Positions 38,101-45,024 of a DNA stretch of 64,000 bases are shown here, in pieces. The position numbers and the translations under genes are program-made. Under the pieces are notes generated by a model. The model was not told the DNA's origin, ran no database searches, and worked only from the letters and a program-made list of their open reading frames with translations. The stretch's first letter is position 1; each line of letters starts with the position of its first letter. Source of the stretch: Treponema pectinovorum (GTDB lineage: Bacteria > Spirochaetota > Spirochaetia > Treponematales > Treponemataceae); the NCBI RefSeq assembly GCF_900497595.1, contig NZ_UFQO01000001.1, positions 124,001 to 188,000 on the forward strand. The letters run 5' to 3'.

Positions 38101-41100
38101 GGAAAAAGTTGAAGAAGCGCAAAATCATAATTTAAACGCTTACAGAATTGAATTAAATAAGAGCTTTTCCTTGTATCAGAGTCAGACAAATGCAGTTTTA
38201 GAGCAGGCAAAGGAAATCGCCTTTGCAGGCATCCAAGAGTGGAAGAAGGCAGAAAAGAAATTAAGCGAAAAGTTTAATGCGTTCCAAAACGAGTATTTGT
38301 CTAAAGTAGAAAAATTGAACAGTCAATGGGATGAAAGTTATGCCCAAATGCTTGAGGAAAAATCAAAGTTTATGGAGCATTTGTATAACGAAGCACAAGC
38401 TCGTAATCTTGTAAAAACAAATGTGGCAAAAGATGCGGCAAATACTTCGTTAAATCAAGCAAGGCAAAAAATAAAAGCCGGTCAAAATCAAAACGCACTT
38501 GTAAAAGAGGATTTCGATACACGCTCTTTTGTAGAAGACATTTTAAGACAGAGTAATATTTCTTGTTTAACTTCTAGGCTTGAAGACAAGAATGACGAAT
38601 TAAAAAACTTGAAAGAGGGAGGATATCTCCTTTTTAGTAACAATTCGTATGACCTTTACGACATAAAAGAAAAAACAGCAGAACTTGCAAGCTCAACGAC
38701 GCAAAAAATCGACCAGTATAATTCAAAAATAGCTTGTCAGCGGGCACAGGTTTTAATAAAAGAAAGTGCTGAAAATGCATACAGCAAGGTACAACAGCAG
38801 AACGAGGGAATGTCATCTTATATTGATGAAACGGCTTGGACAAAAGGATATGCAAAAAACGATACTAGATACGAAAAGACCATCGTAAGCGACTGTAATC
38901 TTTGGAATGTTGTAAAAAAAGATGTGAGTGTAAACCTATACAATGATTTTGTCACAAATCCTATAGAAATTGATGAATACATATCGCTTTTATCTAGTAG
39001 CACAGGAGTTCAGGTTGTATTGGTGCAGAGCCTTGCTCAAGACAAGATAACCCTTTGGGATGAAAGCATATTTGGACAACACAATGGGAACACAGTTCTA
39101 GTTGAAGGAGAATTTGACAAATTTTTATATGGAAAAGACAATAGAGGAATACTTGTCTTAGGGCAGGGAGTGATAGGCGTTATCATGGAGCAATTTAATG
39201 ATAACGAACAAGAAGAAGTAAAAGGGCAGGCAGAACTCGAAAAACCAGAGTGGGAGCAAAAGTTATGGTCAAGCGATGTTTTTCCAGGACCGAGCATAAG
39301 GGAGTTTTCTTCGATAGTTGCAAGTGTGGTGTGTACAGTTGCAACTTGCGGAGCGGCTCTTGGTCCCGCAATGGCTATGAGTGCAGCTATAATGGCAGCA
39401 AACGAACTGGCCTTTGAGATGCTGGATGTAGCAATAGAAGGTCAGAGTATAGATGAATTGTTTAAGAGTGTTGCAAAAGTCGCAGTTGCAGGAGCGATAA
39501 GCGGAGCTTCAGGATCGATAGGTGGTAAACTCAAAGATATAGGAGGAATGGCAGGAGTGCTAAAACGAACAGGCTTGAGTGTAGCAACGAGCTTAGCAAA
39601 TAACATAAACAATGCTGCCTGGAGTGCATCAAGTTGGACAGATTTTACAGGTGCATTGAGCGAAAAAAGCCAGTGGCAAAGCTTAGGCATAAGTTGTGTG
39701 GGCAGTTTGGTGAGCAATGGATTAACTGCGATTAACAGTTTTGATTCAACAGGGAAGCTTCTTAGCGCAAATACCTTTAACACATCGGCAATGGCGTCCT
39801 TAAATTCGTTGGCAGGTGGATTAACAACAAATGCCCTTGAGTATTCGATAATGGGAAGCACGACCTTTAATTTGATTAACTTGAATATGCTTGGCATAAA
39901 ATACGGAGGAGGGAACACCTTAAGTCAAGGATTATTGGCAATGAATGTAAGTAAAGAAAACGGAACGACTTTTGCAGTATCAGGAGCAGGAACAGACATA
40001 AGTTTTGGGAACATTACAGCAGCGATAGCAGGATTTAAGGAAAGTCATAAGGTTACAAGCTGGAAATATGGGAGCGTGGAGAGCAGTGCAAATTTAAATA
40101 TTGCAAATTTACTTTCGTATTCAAATGATGCGATGAACCTCAAAAGTGGCAAAGATATTTGGGAAGAAAAACTTTTAGTAAACTATATTGAGTCAGAAGA
40201 AGTAAACGGAAACTATATAAAAGGGACAAACACAATCAATATAAATAAAAAATTCTTAGGTAACTCAAAAGAAATTGCTGCAAAGCGAGCATCTGTAGCA
40301 GCACATGAAGCAAGTCATTATGCAGGGATAAAAACAGAAGCAGGTGCACATATACAGGGATTTGATGGATATATCGCGGCGTTAAATGCTTATGGAATAA
40401 AGGGTGATTATGATTTTGCTCAAAATATCGTTTCTGAAATTTTTAATACTAATAATCACAAAGAAAATAAAGAAGATGTCCAAAACTGGAGAGTAACAAA
40501 GAATTCTTCAGGTAAGATTGTACGGGTTCAAGATGATGGGGATAAAGAGAATCTTAATGTGGTAAGTGAAGAAGGCAAAGTTACTGAGGTAAGGGAAAAT
40601 AATCATAAGAGTTTAACAGGACAGATTGCAGATATCGGGGAAGCAGGACAAACAAAACAAGATATCAACAAAGATATGTATACAATTTGGGGACTCGATT
40701 ATAAAAGCGATGGTGGATGGTTTGCAAAAGATGACTCTGCAAAATACATAGAACCGACAAATACTCTGTCTGAGGCAGTTGCAGTGGTTAAAAAACTTTT
40801 TAATGCAGTTGTTGGAAGCCTTATGGGTGTAGCCTATGACATGACTCATAAAGAGCAAGAGATAGAAATTCAATTAAATAAAGAAATTGAAGAAAAATTC
40901 GAAAGTATGCTTGGAAGACCGTACGCAGTAAATGTAAATCAAGAAACCTATGACTGCAATGGAGTGATAACCGAAAATACGCCAGCAATAAATTGCATTG
41001 GTCTTATAACATATTTAAATGGAATAAGTGCAAAATATGATTGTAAAAACTTTGAAAATTATACAAGTTTTACGAGACTACCAGAAGGCACGACATTGGA

Positions 41101-41356
41101 AGACTTAAAACAAAATGATGTTATATGGTGGAAATATACAGTAAAAAAAACAGGTATTACAGAATATCATGTTGTAAATTGGAGGACTAATGGAAATGTT
41201 TTTGAATCCTGCGGTGATTATGGTGTAAGAGAAAAAAATTATGCTGACTATACAGACTGGTTATATAAGTATAATAGAAATATCGAGATTAGATATTACA
41301 GAAATAATTATGTAAAAGATTATAAGAAAAAAAATAGCTGGGGGAAGAAAAGATGA
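32162..41356 (+). CDS. Giant secreted coiled-coil protein (3,064 aa) with toxin-like C-terminus
   Basis: GAGGGGG lies 5 bp before the ATG. A signal peptide (MRITALLVLTLYVLALVPAV) opens the protein. Residues ~30-2,300 are almost entirely Lys/Glu/Gln-rich helix and coiled coil, with a small internal repeat SEDGEASEDGEASEDE near residue 420 and a polar Ser/Glu linker near 1,800. Residues ~2,380-2,500 are Ala/Gly-rich and hydrophobic (VASVVCTVATCGAALGPAMA, VAVAGAISGASGSIGG), like the pre-toxin region of polymorphic toxins. HEASH (His2715, His2719) is a HExxH-type motif. The last ~140 residues resemble an NlpC/P60-type peptidase: Cys2945 in INCIGLITYLNGI, LKQNDVIWWKY, and His3003 in EYHVVNW. The organisation recalls very long Leptospira proteins (TIGR04388-type), but that link is from memory. 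It overlaps a lipoprotein gene by 4 bp. Confidence 0.8.
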   Translation: MIKELKMRITALLVLTLYVLALVPAVEYESAFSKGKIKLDYYLERASGSESEEKFLELAEYGVTQALCQWQSEYLFLKDKEIAGVSSKELAEEYSRVKNEYELIKAKTYVNFISELYIKEKTKGSFSELTLNLKKASESEEFKFTNNNAISDVEIIKNWNERALSIIDEYLIEADTEGDYNKDLIKAKNEEIKKEGELLLNAYKNSILLKFYADNESAMAKSAKESAEIYTKDLISQIDSKTQKSVNNLLNSLETQLKHESSVDFDSEDFLEQFKSIYERAIDEWEKSETEFLGERIKFEGEANKVYEESVRVWQEAFEKFNEKKDSWVKQINQKIKDLQEQSTKQNKDFADKLDSAILEYTEAMGKQKQVYYEVLKTAVEAYERLRILLSTSKDEIDNWVCLWSEKYKNLYAYWKSEDGEASEDGEASEDENPLKKSENSILYKILYGAENSKKIDLFKLSDSDIEKLKEEVISIYSAHLAKLKKEYGKALDKRKDEIESLCEEYNSIVEKYFGDSANEISLSENEINTKKISFEKLKDKKTSEETIDKYSKELSEKIKNLCLKFDGESESYYWKNNGDEEAFYKIEKIKEKIKEKLDEYFGLYQYSDFSEKIEQHYQEYKNDSDKENSIKAKKLKKLTDYVNSVKEGTVLNRESEFEISASFFESGKSILFWVESIKNLFPSLKESLNNIKETKKLVLKENSENSSLGESGFSTIELEILKAEKDIEVLEEEKDIEQAIIDYAEVEDNKRSSQEGTDNEEKKSKEKYEKALIEYESEKEKLKDYKKNIENAQNALVEVKKEVEKAKLEVEQAQIDYDKKKVLSESKSQKKIYLLQIKNKILEYQETLKNVQKNNSKSAGFYQNCVKQMAEAVAGEIGKKYQNGMDEQKNLIQRYLQQAHSKTIELSSDFSNNAILKDVNQYIKECFKKIEAIEGYTDISDYERNERMDVYYFVIEEIFAGAMDVIEQLKLISNGKRSNKIHLSAYTADDTDTNYSADAYYADSLIRKIAEKFNLILNKKDGNLYKEAKSKTTDSVIEKYENARKIIQEKLKGEKTYTKENNSYNEIIAYHDELKNICTSRDNVIDEKNDVNTVDEKNTLIGEYEKVEKTEKNGKVYLVAAQRKALENYLECYLDEQAWNYAQNCGKTADDIEKELLQLINNVDQKFYDYIDGQDGKKNKGKLKSDKTQSEYQKAITEKMLSTEYRFLAKVMSFIDQSYSSWKAELNSLKYIDEIKKSDVEGFKDSELGKQLKEVIENDDKIDGYYKKLKEGATKYFTLELNQLKAEEPNSSYEKDRKDYTESLIQVVDSFEIAIKKLKEFNDESIQGTLNNLSSAIKDKKNNLAEKAALLETKTKDYKSACDSYQLKINSVNQNLKALDRLRLEWRKKVRVNEWAKSVYLYDDYKNSDEENGYICPWEKVKNLEKKIEIQKAYLSALRAASKNQEENPYCVEEATLKNVTDSYEKLTGMLGAIEAVENKYEKDKYKAQMAGSEYLNVLASIFKVNLEEKNDNKGVQWFEKVFQNKEYFKDAQFTDDFRNLLLASFYLVCQEESNLEKIGNYNPYENSNFRLGALSDEINGIDAGKKYHNFREEVLKHAYDNFSDKALIEECKGLFFTASMGAYLLKLSDKYLREKALDKFKKEMDEIYDDNIVRICGVTIWKKRKAKAADTYYECGKALKNANEQQKNREESIFTALIETYLSSKENYENAESNFKTKYYESTIGKNLTFEQVKALLEKHFANSNVIELIEKLPKTNYEVVKMFGESYAAYFMSKEELNAVIKKMEDEAKTKSQANKDGKQNENQENSAANSTAENGTGSEENISTSATKDGETCSDKDSKASTPSVDKKVSYTLEKAFAFLQNLSSDDYDKKKNKVVKENQKSIEELYKQTDILIDFALKTKNFTEEEKQKLKSAVVNLWKNAVDNSSYRKSLISYFEQYLTADIEKLDELGINVNYENVTELSLLNTLNEYIDCVMEKVEEAQNHNLNAYRIELNKSFSLYQSQTNAVLEQAKEIAFAGIQEWKKAEKKLSEKFNAFQNEYLSKVEKLNSQWDESYAQMLEEKSKFMEHLYNEAQARNLVKTNVAKDAANTSLNQARQKIKAGQNQNALVKEDFDTRSFVEDILRQSNISCLTSRLEDKNDELKNLKEGGYLLFSNNSYDLYDIKEKTAELASSTTQKIDQYNSKIACQRAQVLIKESAENAYSKVQQQNEGMSSYIDETAWTKGYAKNDTRYEKTIVSDCNLWNVVKKDVSVNLYNDFVTNPIEIDEYISLLSSSTGVQVVLVQSLAQDKITLWDESIFGQHNGNTVLVEGEFDKFLYGKDNRGILVLGQGVIGVIMEQFNDNEQEEVKGQAELEKPEWEQKLWSSDVFPGPSIREFSSIVASVVCTVATCGAALGPAMAMSAAIMAANELAFEMLDVAIEGQSIDELFKSVAKVAVAGAISGASGSIGGKLKDIGGMAGVLKRTGLSVATSLANNINNAAWSASSWTDFTGALSEKSQWQSLGISCVGSLVSNGLTAINSFDSTGKLLSANTFNTSAMASLNSLAGGLTTNALEYSIMGSTTFNLINLNMLGIKYGGGNTLSQGLLAMNVSKENGTTFAVSGAGTDISFGNITAAIAGFKESHKVTSWKYGSVESSANLNIANLLSYSNDAMNLKSGKDIWEEKLLVNYIESEEVNGNYIKGTNTININKKFLGNSKEIAAKRASVAAHEASHYAGIKTEAGAHIQGFDGYIAALNAYGIKGDYDFAQNIVSEIFNTNNHKENKEDVQNWRVTKNSSGKIVRVQDDGDKENLNVVSEEGKVTEVRENNHKSLTGQIADIGEAGQTKQDINKDMYTIWGLDYKSDGGWFAKDDSAKYIEPTNTLSEAVAVVKKLFNAVVGSLMGVAYDMTHKEQEIEIQLNKEIEEKFESMLGRPYAVNVNQETYDCNGVITENTPAINCIGLITYLNGISAKYDCKNFENYTSFTRLPEGTTLEDLKQNDVIWWKYTVKKTGITEYHVVNWRTNGNVFESCGDYGVREKNYADYTDWLYKYNRNIEIRYYRNNYVKDYKKKNSWGKKR

Positions 41357-41985
41357 AAGTAAAGTGGTTTGTTATTTTTTGTATATGCATAGGCTTATTA
41401 TCTTGCAAGAAGGAAACTTATGCAAAGTCAACAAAAGAAACTTACGAAGAGCCAGTAGAAGAAACTTACGAAGAGTCAACGGAAGAAACTTATGCAGAGC
41501 CGACAGAAGAAGAAATCATTGAATATACAAAGAAGTATATTATTGACAGCGTAAAAATACAGGCAAAAACGCTAAGAATATTTAATATTGAAGAACTTGA
41601 CGATTATTATATAAATCATGAAGTTGATTTACTGCCTACCAGATCTGACGGAACCTTCATTTATATTATTGATGATGATATACAATATAAAGAAATAGAG
41701 TTTTGTTCAGAGAGAGAAGAGTTGATTGATGGTAAAAAGGAAAAGCGAAAGCTTTATTTTGTTACATTCTTATTTAATCAACTTGAAAGATACAATGTAG
41801 AGACAAAAACTTATGAAACTAGAGACAATCAATACGATGTTCCTTATGAGGTTATAACTTACAAAGGCAAGATAAAAATATATGGAGACCCAGAGTTAAA
41901 TGCATTAAATGTTTTTAAATCTGATTTGCCAATCGCATTGAAAGGACTAGCAGAAGGTAAAAAGATATATACAAAGATGAGATAA
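41353..41985 (+). CDS. Lipoprotein with 8-residue repeats, coupled to the giant gene
   Basis: The ATG overlaps the giant gene's TGA (ATGA), so translation is coupled. The signal ends in the lipobox GLLSC (Cys18). Four 8-residue repeats follow (residues ~20-52; KETYEEPV, EETYEEST, EETYAEPT), an acidic flexible stalk. The ~155-residue remainder is a beta-rich globular domain (DGTFIYIIDDDIQYKEIEFC, RKLYFVTFLFNQLERYN). The fold is not recognised. A lipid-anchored periplasmic protein translated with a secreted peptidase-like protein is a plausible immunity or docking partner, but this is inference from gene order only. Confidence 0.75.
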   Translation: MKVKWFVIFCICIGLLSCKKETYAKSTKETYEEPVEETYEESTEETYAEPTEEEIIEYTKKYIIDSVKIQAKTLRIFNIEELDDYYINHEVDLLPTRSDGTFIYIIDDDIQYKEIEFCSEREELIDGKKEKRKLYFVTFLFNQLERYNVETKTYETRDNQYDVPYEVITYKGKIKIYGDPELNALNVFKSDLPIALKGLAEGKKIYTKMR

Positions 41986-42287
41986 CTCTATCAAAAGGTT
42001 GCTCTGAAACTGATGAGATTTTTGTTCAAGAGGTAAAGGAAAATATCTTTCGGCTCTTATTAAAAGTAAGAGACTAATATACCTTAATCGTTTCGTCTGT
42101 CATTTGCTGTTATAACCCAGTTTTTATGCGACTTACACTGCATTTTTTTGAAAAAACAACAAGGGCGGTTTGAAACTCCATTGTGTTATCGTTTTTTGTG
42201 CCATTTATCGTCAATAAAAATCTTCCGATATATTTTCGTTTAAAAATTTGCCTAGTGTACACTAAGCAAAGGACTTGAAATAGTCCT
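41986..42287. other. Intergenic with palindrome and hairpin
   Basis: No gene is seen. A perfect 12-bp palindrome TAGTGTACACTA lies at 42253-42264, typical in form of a dimeric repressor operator. AAAGGACT (42268-42275) pairs with AGTCCTTT (42282-42289) immediately after it, overlapping the start of the next frame. The rest is AT-rich and may include decayed coding sequence, since the following frame seems to lack its signal peptide. Confidence 0.45.
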
Positions 42288-42713
42288 TTGGCAATGTGTT
42301 TTGGTGCCAGCAAAAATTCTATCATTAAAAGTGCAGATGATCGCCAAAAAGTAGATTTAACAGGCACTTGGAAGGCTACGGGTCGCGATGGAGTTTATTA
42401 TAAGATGATATTTGGCGAAGACGGAAGTTTTACTTATGGCTGTGGTTCAGACAGAGGCCCTGAACAACTTTCCTTTAGCAGCAATGGAAGTATCAAAGCC
42501 TATAGGGAATTTAATGGGTGGTGGATTAAAGAAGCCTATAAAACTTCAGGTAATATTTTAATAGCAACTTATGACGAAGTTAAAGATTATTATAATGTAA
42601 GTAAGTTAAGAGAAGGTACTACAGTCAATTTTGTTGTATCCATTATAGATGAGAATGAACTTGTAATTCAGACCGCTGGAACTGGAGCTGTTAGAACATA
42701 TAAGAGGAAGTAA
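42288..42713 (+). CDS. Lipocalin-like beta-barrel protein, possibly missing its signal peptide
   Basis: Residues ~20-140 fit a small beta-barrel of the lipocalin-like type: VDLTGTWKATGRDGVYYKMI, FGEDGSFTYG, GWWIKEAYKTSGNILIATYD and ENELVIQTAG. Such proteins normally carry a lipoprotein signal. Here the frame begins at a TTG followed by LAMC, with a stop codon four triplets upstream and no ribosome site, so the signal-peptide codons seem to have been lost. Codon use is like the neighbours. It may be a remnant, or be expressed from an unrecognised start. Confidence 0.5.
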   Translation: MAMCFGASKNSIIKSADDRQKVDLTGTWKATGRDGVYYKMIFGEDGSFTYGCGSDRGPEQLSFSSNGSIKAYREFNGWWIKEAYKTSGNILIATYDEVKDYYNVSKLREGTTVNFVVSIIDENELVIQTAGTGAVRTYKRK

Positions 42714-42716
42714 TTA

Positions 42717-43134
42717 TGGCAGCGATTTTAAATTTGATAAATTCTGGTATAAGTGTTTATCATCGATTAGATAAACTAAGTGATGATAAAAAAATGCCTC
42801 CTTTTTACAGGAATATTTATTAAAAGAATTAAAATCTGAAGTTGAAATAAATATTGATTATTTGCAAAATTTGCGAATCGAAACTTTTGCCGATTTTCGA
42901 AAATGCAAAAAAGATGCAGGTTCTGTTTGTAATCAATTAACTTTAAACTGCCTTACAAATTTAAAACGTTCTGAAAATTTTGCTCTTTTAAGAAACTTTG
43001 ATAGTAAAATTAAAAAGGTCTGTGAATCTAACAACCTTGAAAAGAAATATGTTTCCGATGAAATTCGCTCCATTTTAGAAAAAATAGAGTCATTAAAAAA
43101 AATCTCTACCTGTGAAGTTAATGTAGAACGATAA
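42717..43134 (+). pseudogene. Frameshifted hypothetical gene
   Basis: The start is MAAILNLINSGISVYHRLDK behind AGAGGAAG, 4 bp after the previous stop. This phase ends after 35 codons at 42824. One phase over, the DNA continues as LQEYLLKELKSEVEINIDYL and runs open to 43134 with all-helical sequence (FADFRKCKKDAGSV, LEKKYVSDEIRSILEKIESL). The shift lies near the CCTCCTTTTTACAGG run. Joined, it gives ~140 residues of unknown function. It follows the lipocalin-like frame as if in one operon. Confidence 0.55.
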
Positions 43135-43218
43135 AAAAATACTAGAGTTAATATAAGACTTAAATATATTCTGAAACACTTCAAAGTTATAAAATCTCTT
43201 CTTGGGTAGAAAATTAAA

Positions 43219-43255
43219 ACCACCTGATGAACAGGTGGTCTTATTTTATTTTTTT
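43219..43255 (+). terminator. Rho-independent terminator
   Basis: ACCACCTG (43219-43226) pairs with CAGGTGGT (43232-43239) around ATGAA, followed by a T-rich tract. It closes the rightward accessory block that starts with the giant gene. Confidence 0.85.
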
Positions 43256-43342
43256 CTTTTGATTCAAGTCTAAGACTTGCTTCACAATAAAAGGCAGAAA
43301 AGTTGCAATCTTGTACGGATTGAACAACTTTCCTTCATCGTT

Positions 43343-44965
43343 TTACTTTGCGTTTGAAATTTCAGTTTTATCTACTACTCGACTTAAGTCTTTTGTGCTC
43401 AAAATAATTGGACGTCCTGTTATTGCTGTTACAAGAATTCCGTTTGAAGTTACCGTTATTGGAGTTGCAGGTTTAACTTTTTCTGGAGATTTGAGTGCAA
43501 TTTCCAAGTCTTTTGTAAACTTTCCTAAAAAATAATCCTTTCCATCTTTTATTATACAGTACAAAAATCCAGAATTTTCTGTCAAAACCGAAGTTTCAGA
43601 AAGTGTTTCATCGCTTTCTTTTGTTATTTCCATGTTTTCTTTATCTAAAAGAACGAGTTTTACTGCACCGTTTCCAAGATTTGTTCCTGCTATAGCGGCA
43701 TAGTTTTCGCCAGTGTCGTATATCGTTCTGCTTCTTATAACGGTTACTGGAGATTCTTTTATTACATTTCCAGTTTGAGCATTCATTTTTACTAAGGAAC
43801 TCATCACTCCAAGCTCATCGATAGAACGCAAGCCGTAAACAGTTGGAGCATTTTGATTTGCTGTCTGCTCTTTTATTATCTGCTGCTGGTCTTGTGCTAT
43901 TGATGTTCTTTCGCTTTGAGCTTCGCTTCTCTTTGTATCTGCAATATCCTGTGCTTTAGATGCTTCTTCTTTTGCTTCTTGAGTTTTTTGTGCCTGCTCC
44001 TGAGTTTTTTGTGCCTGCTCTTGTGCTTCGGCTTGCTTTTCTTCGGCTACAGCCTGTTTTTCTTCAGCAACTTTTTGAGCTTCTTTATCTTTTGGATTTT
44101 CTTGTGCGGCTATCTTTGCTTGTTCGGCATCCTTTTTCGCTTGTTCCGCTTCTTTAGTTGCCTGAACAGTTTTTGCCTGTTCCTCTTTTAACTTAGCAGT
44201 TTCTTCGGTCGCTTTTTTCTGTGCTTGAGTCGCTTTTTCCTGTGCCGTTTCCGCCTCGCGCTCTTTTATATCGACCATCTGTTTTCTTGAATCTACACCC
44301 TTGTCATTTTCTTCCTGCATGGATTTTACGACCTGTTTGTCAGAAATAACAGAAGTGTCAACAGAACTCAAACCGCCACGCACATCGTTTAAGGGAATTA
44401 AAATCTGAGTTTTTCCTGGCCATTCCCTATAACTCAAAGCGATTCCAGCCTTATCCGCGGTCAATTTATCTGTTACAACTTTTTTGTATTTTGATGAAAA
44501 ATAATCGAGTTTGCCACGATAAACAGCATTGTACACAGTTACAAAGGTTGCAACTGTATCAGCGTCTGCTTTTGAATATCCGTATGTGCTGGAAAGATAT
44601 GATGAAATTATTCGCCTTACATTTTTTATGTGGTCAACGGTTGCAGTAGAGCCAATTATAAAAATATCGGCGTCCAGCTTGTCTTTTTCATTTGGGTCGA
44701 TTGCGTGGATTATCTGATATTTTTCGGATGAACCTGCCGTTGCAGACGATTCTATATTCCTTGAAATTTGCTCTGCGATTGAAGAACCGATTTTGTTTAT
44801 CTCTTCTATCGTATTTATAACAGAATGAGGACCTGTGTAATTTTCAAACACGACAGCATCCTGCGTAACAGTTTCTAATTCTCGCTCTGCAACCTCAATC
44901 GCTTGCACTGCTGTTGCAAAAAAGATTAGCAGGCTAAAAGATAAAAATATTTTGTTTATTTTCAT
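43343..44965 (-). CDS. P83/100-family periplasmic/surface antigen
   Basis: This 540-residue protein has a Sec signal (FLSFSLLIFFATAVQAIEVA). Its N-terminal globular domain has VFENYTGPHSVINTIEEINK and GKLDYFSSKYKKV, characteristic of the spirochaetal P83/100 antigen family. A long Glu/Ala/Lys/Gln heptad coiled coil fills residues ~225-370 (e.g. EEKQAVAEEKQAEAQEQAQK), and a beta-rich C-terminal domain follows. GGAGG precedes the ATG. The function of the family is not established; antigenicity in Borrelia and Treponema is known. This is one of the best lineage markers in the window. Confidence 0.88.
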   Translation of the reverse strand: MKINKIFLSFSLLIFFATAVQAIEVAERELETVTQDAVVFENYTGPHSVINTIEEINKIGSSIAEQISRNIESSATAGSSEKYQIIHAIDPNEKDKLDADIFIIGSTATVDHIKNVRRIISSYLSSTYGYSKADADTVATFVTVYNAVYRGKLDYFSSKYKKVVTDKLTADKAGIALSYREWPGKTQILIPLNDVRGGLSSVDTSVISDKQVVKSMQEENDKGVDSRKQMVDIKEREAETAQEKATQAQKKATEETAKLKEEQAKTVQATKEAEQAKKDAEQAKIAAQENPKDKEAQKVAEEKQAVAEEKQAEAQEQAQKTQEQAQKTQEAKEEASKAQDIADTKRSEAQSERTSIAQDQQQIIKEQTANQNAPTVYGLRSIDELGVMSSLVKMNAQTGNVIKESPVTVIRSRTIYDTGENYAAIAGTNLGNGAVKLVLLDKENMEITKESDETLSETSVLTENSGFLYCIIKDGKDYFLGKFTKDLEIALKSPEKVKPATPITVTSNGILVTAITGRPIILSTKDLSRVVDKTEISNAK

Positions 44966-45024
44966 TGATTCCTCCAGTAAAAAACCGTATAGATTATATC
45001 ACGCTGAATAAGATTTTGCAGAAT

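Noticed and set aside
32485-40873. Minus-strand frames opposite the giant gene
   Set aside because: Phe/Ser/Leu-rich shadows of a Lys/Glu-rich coding strand.
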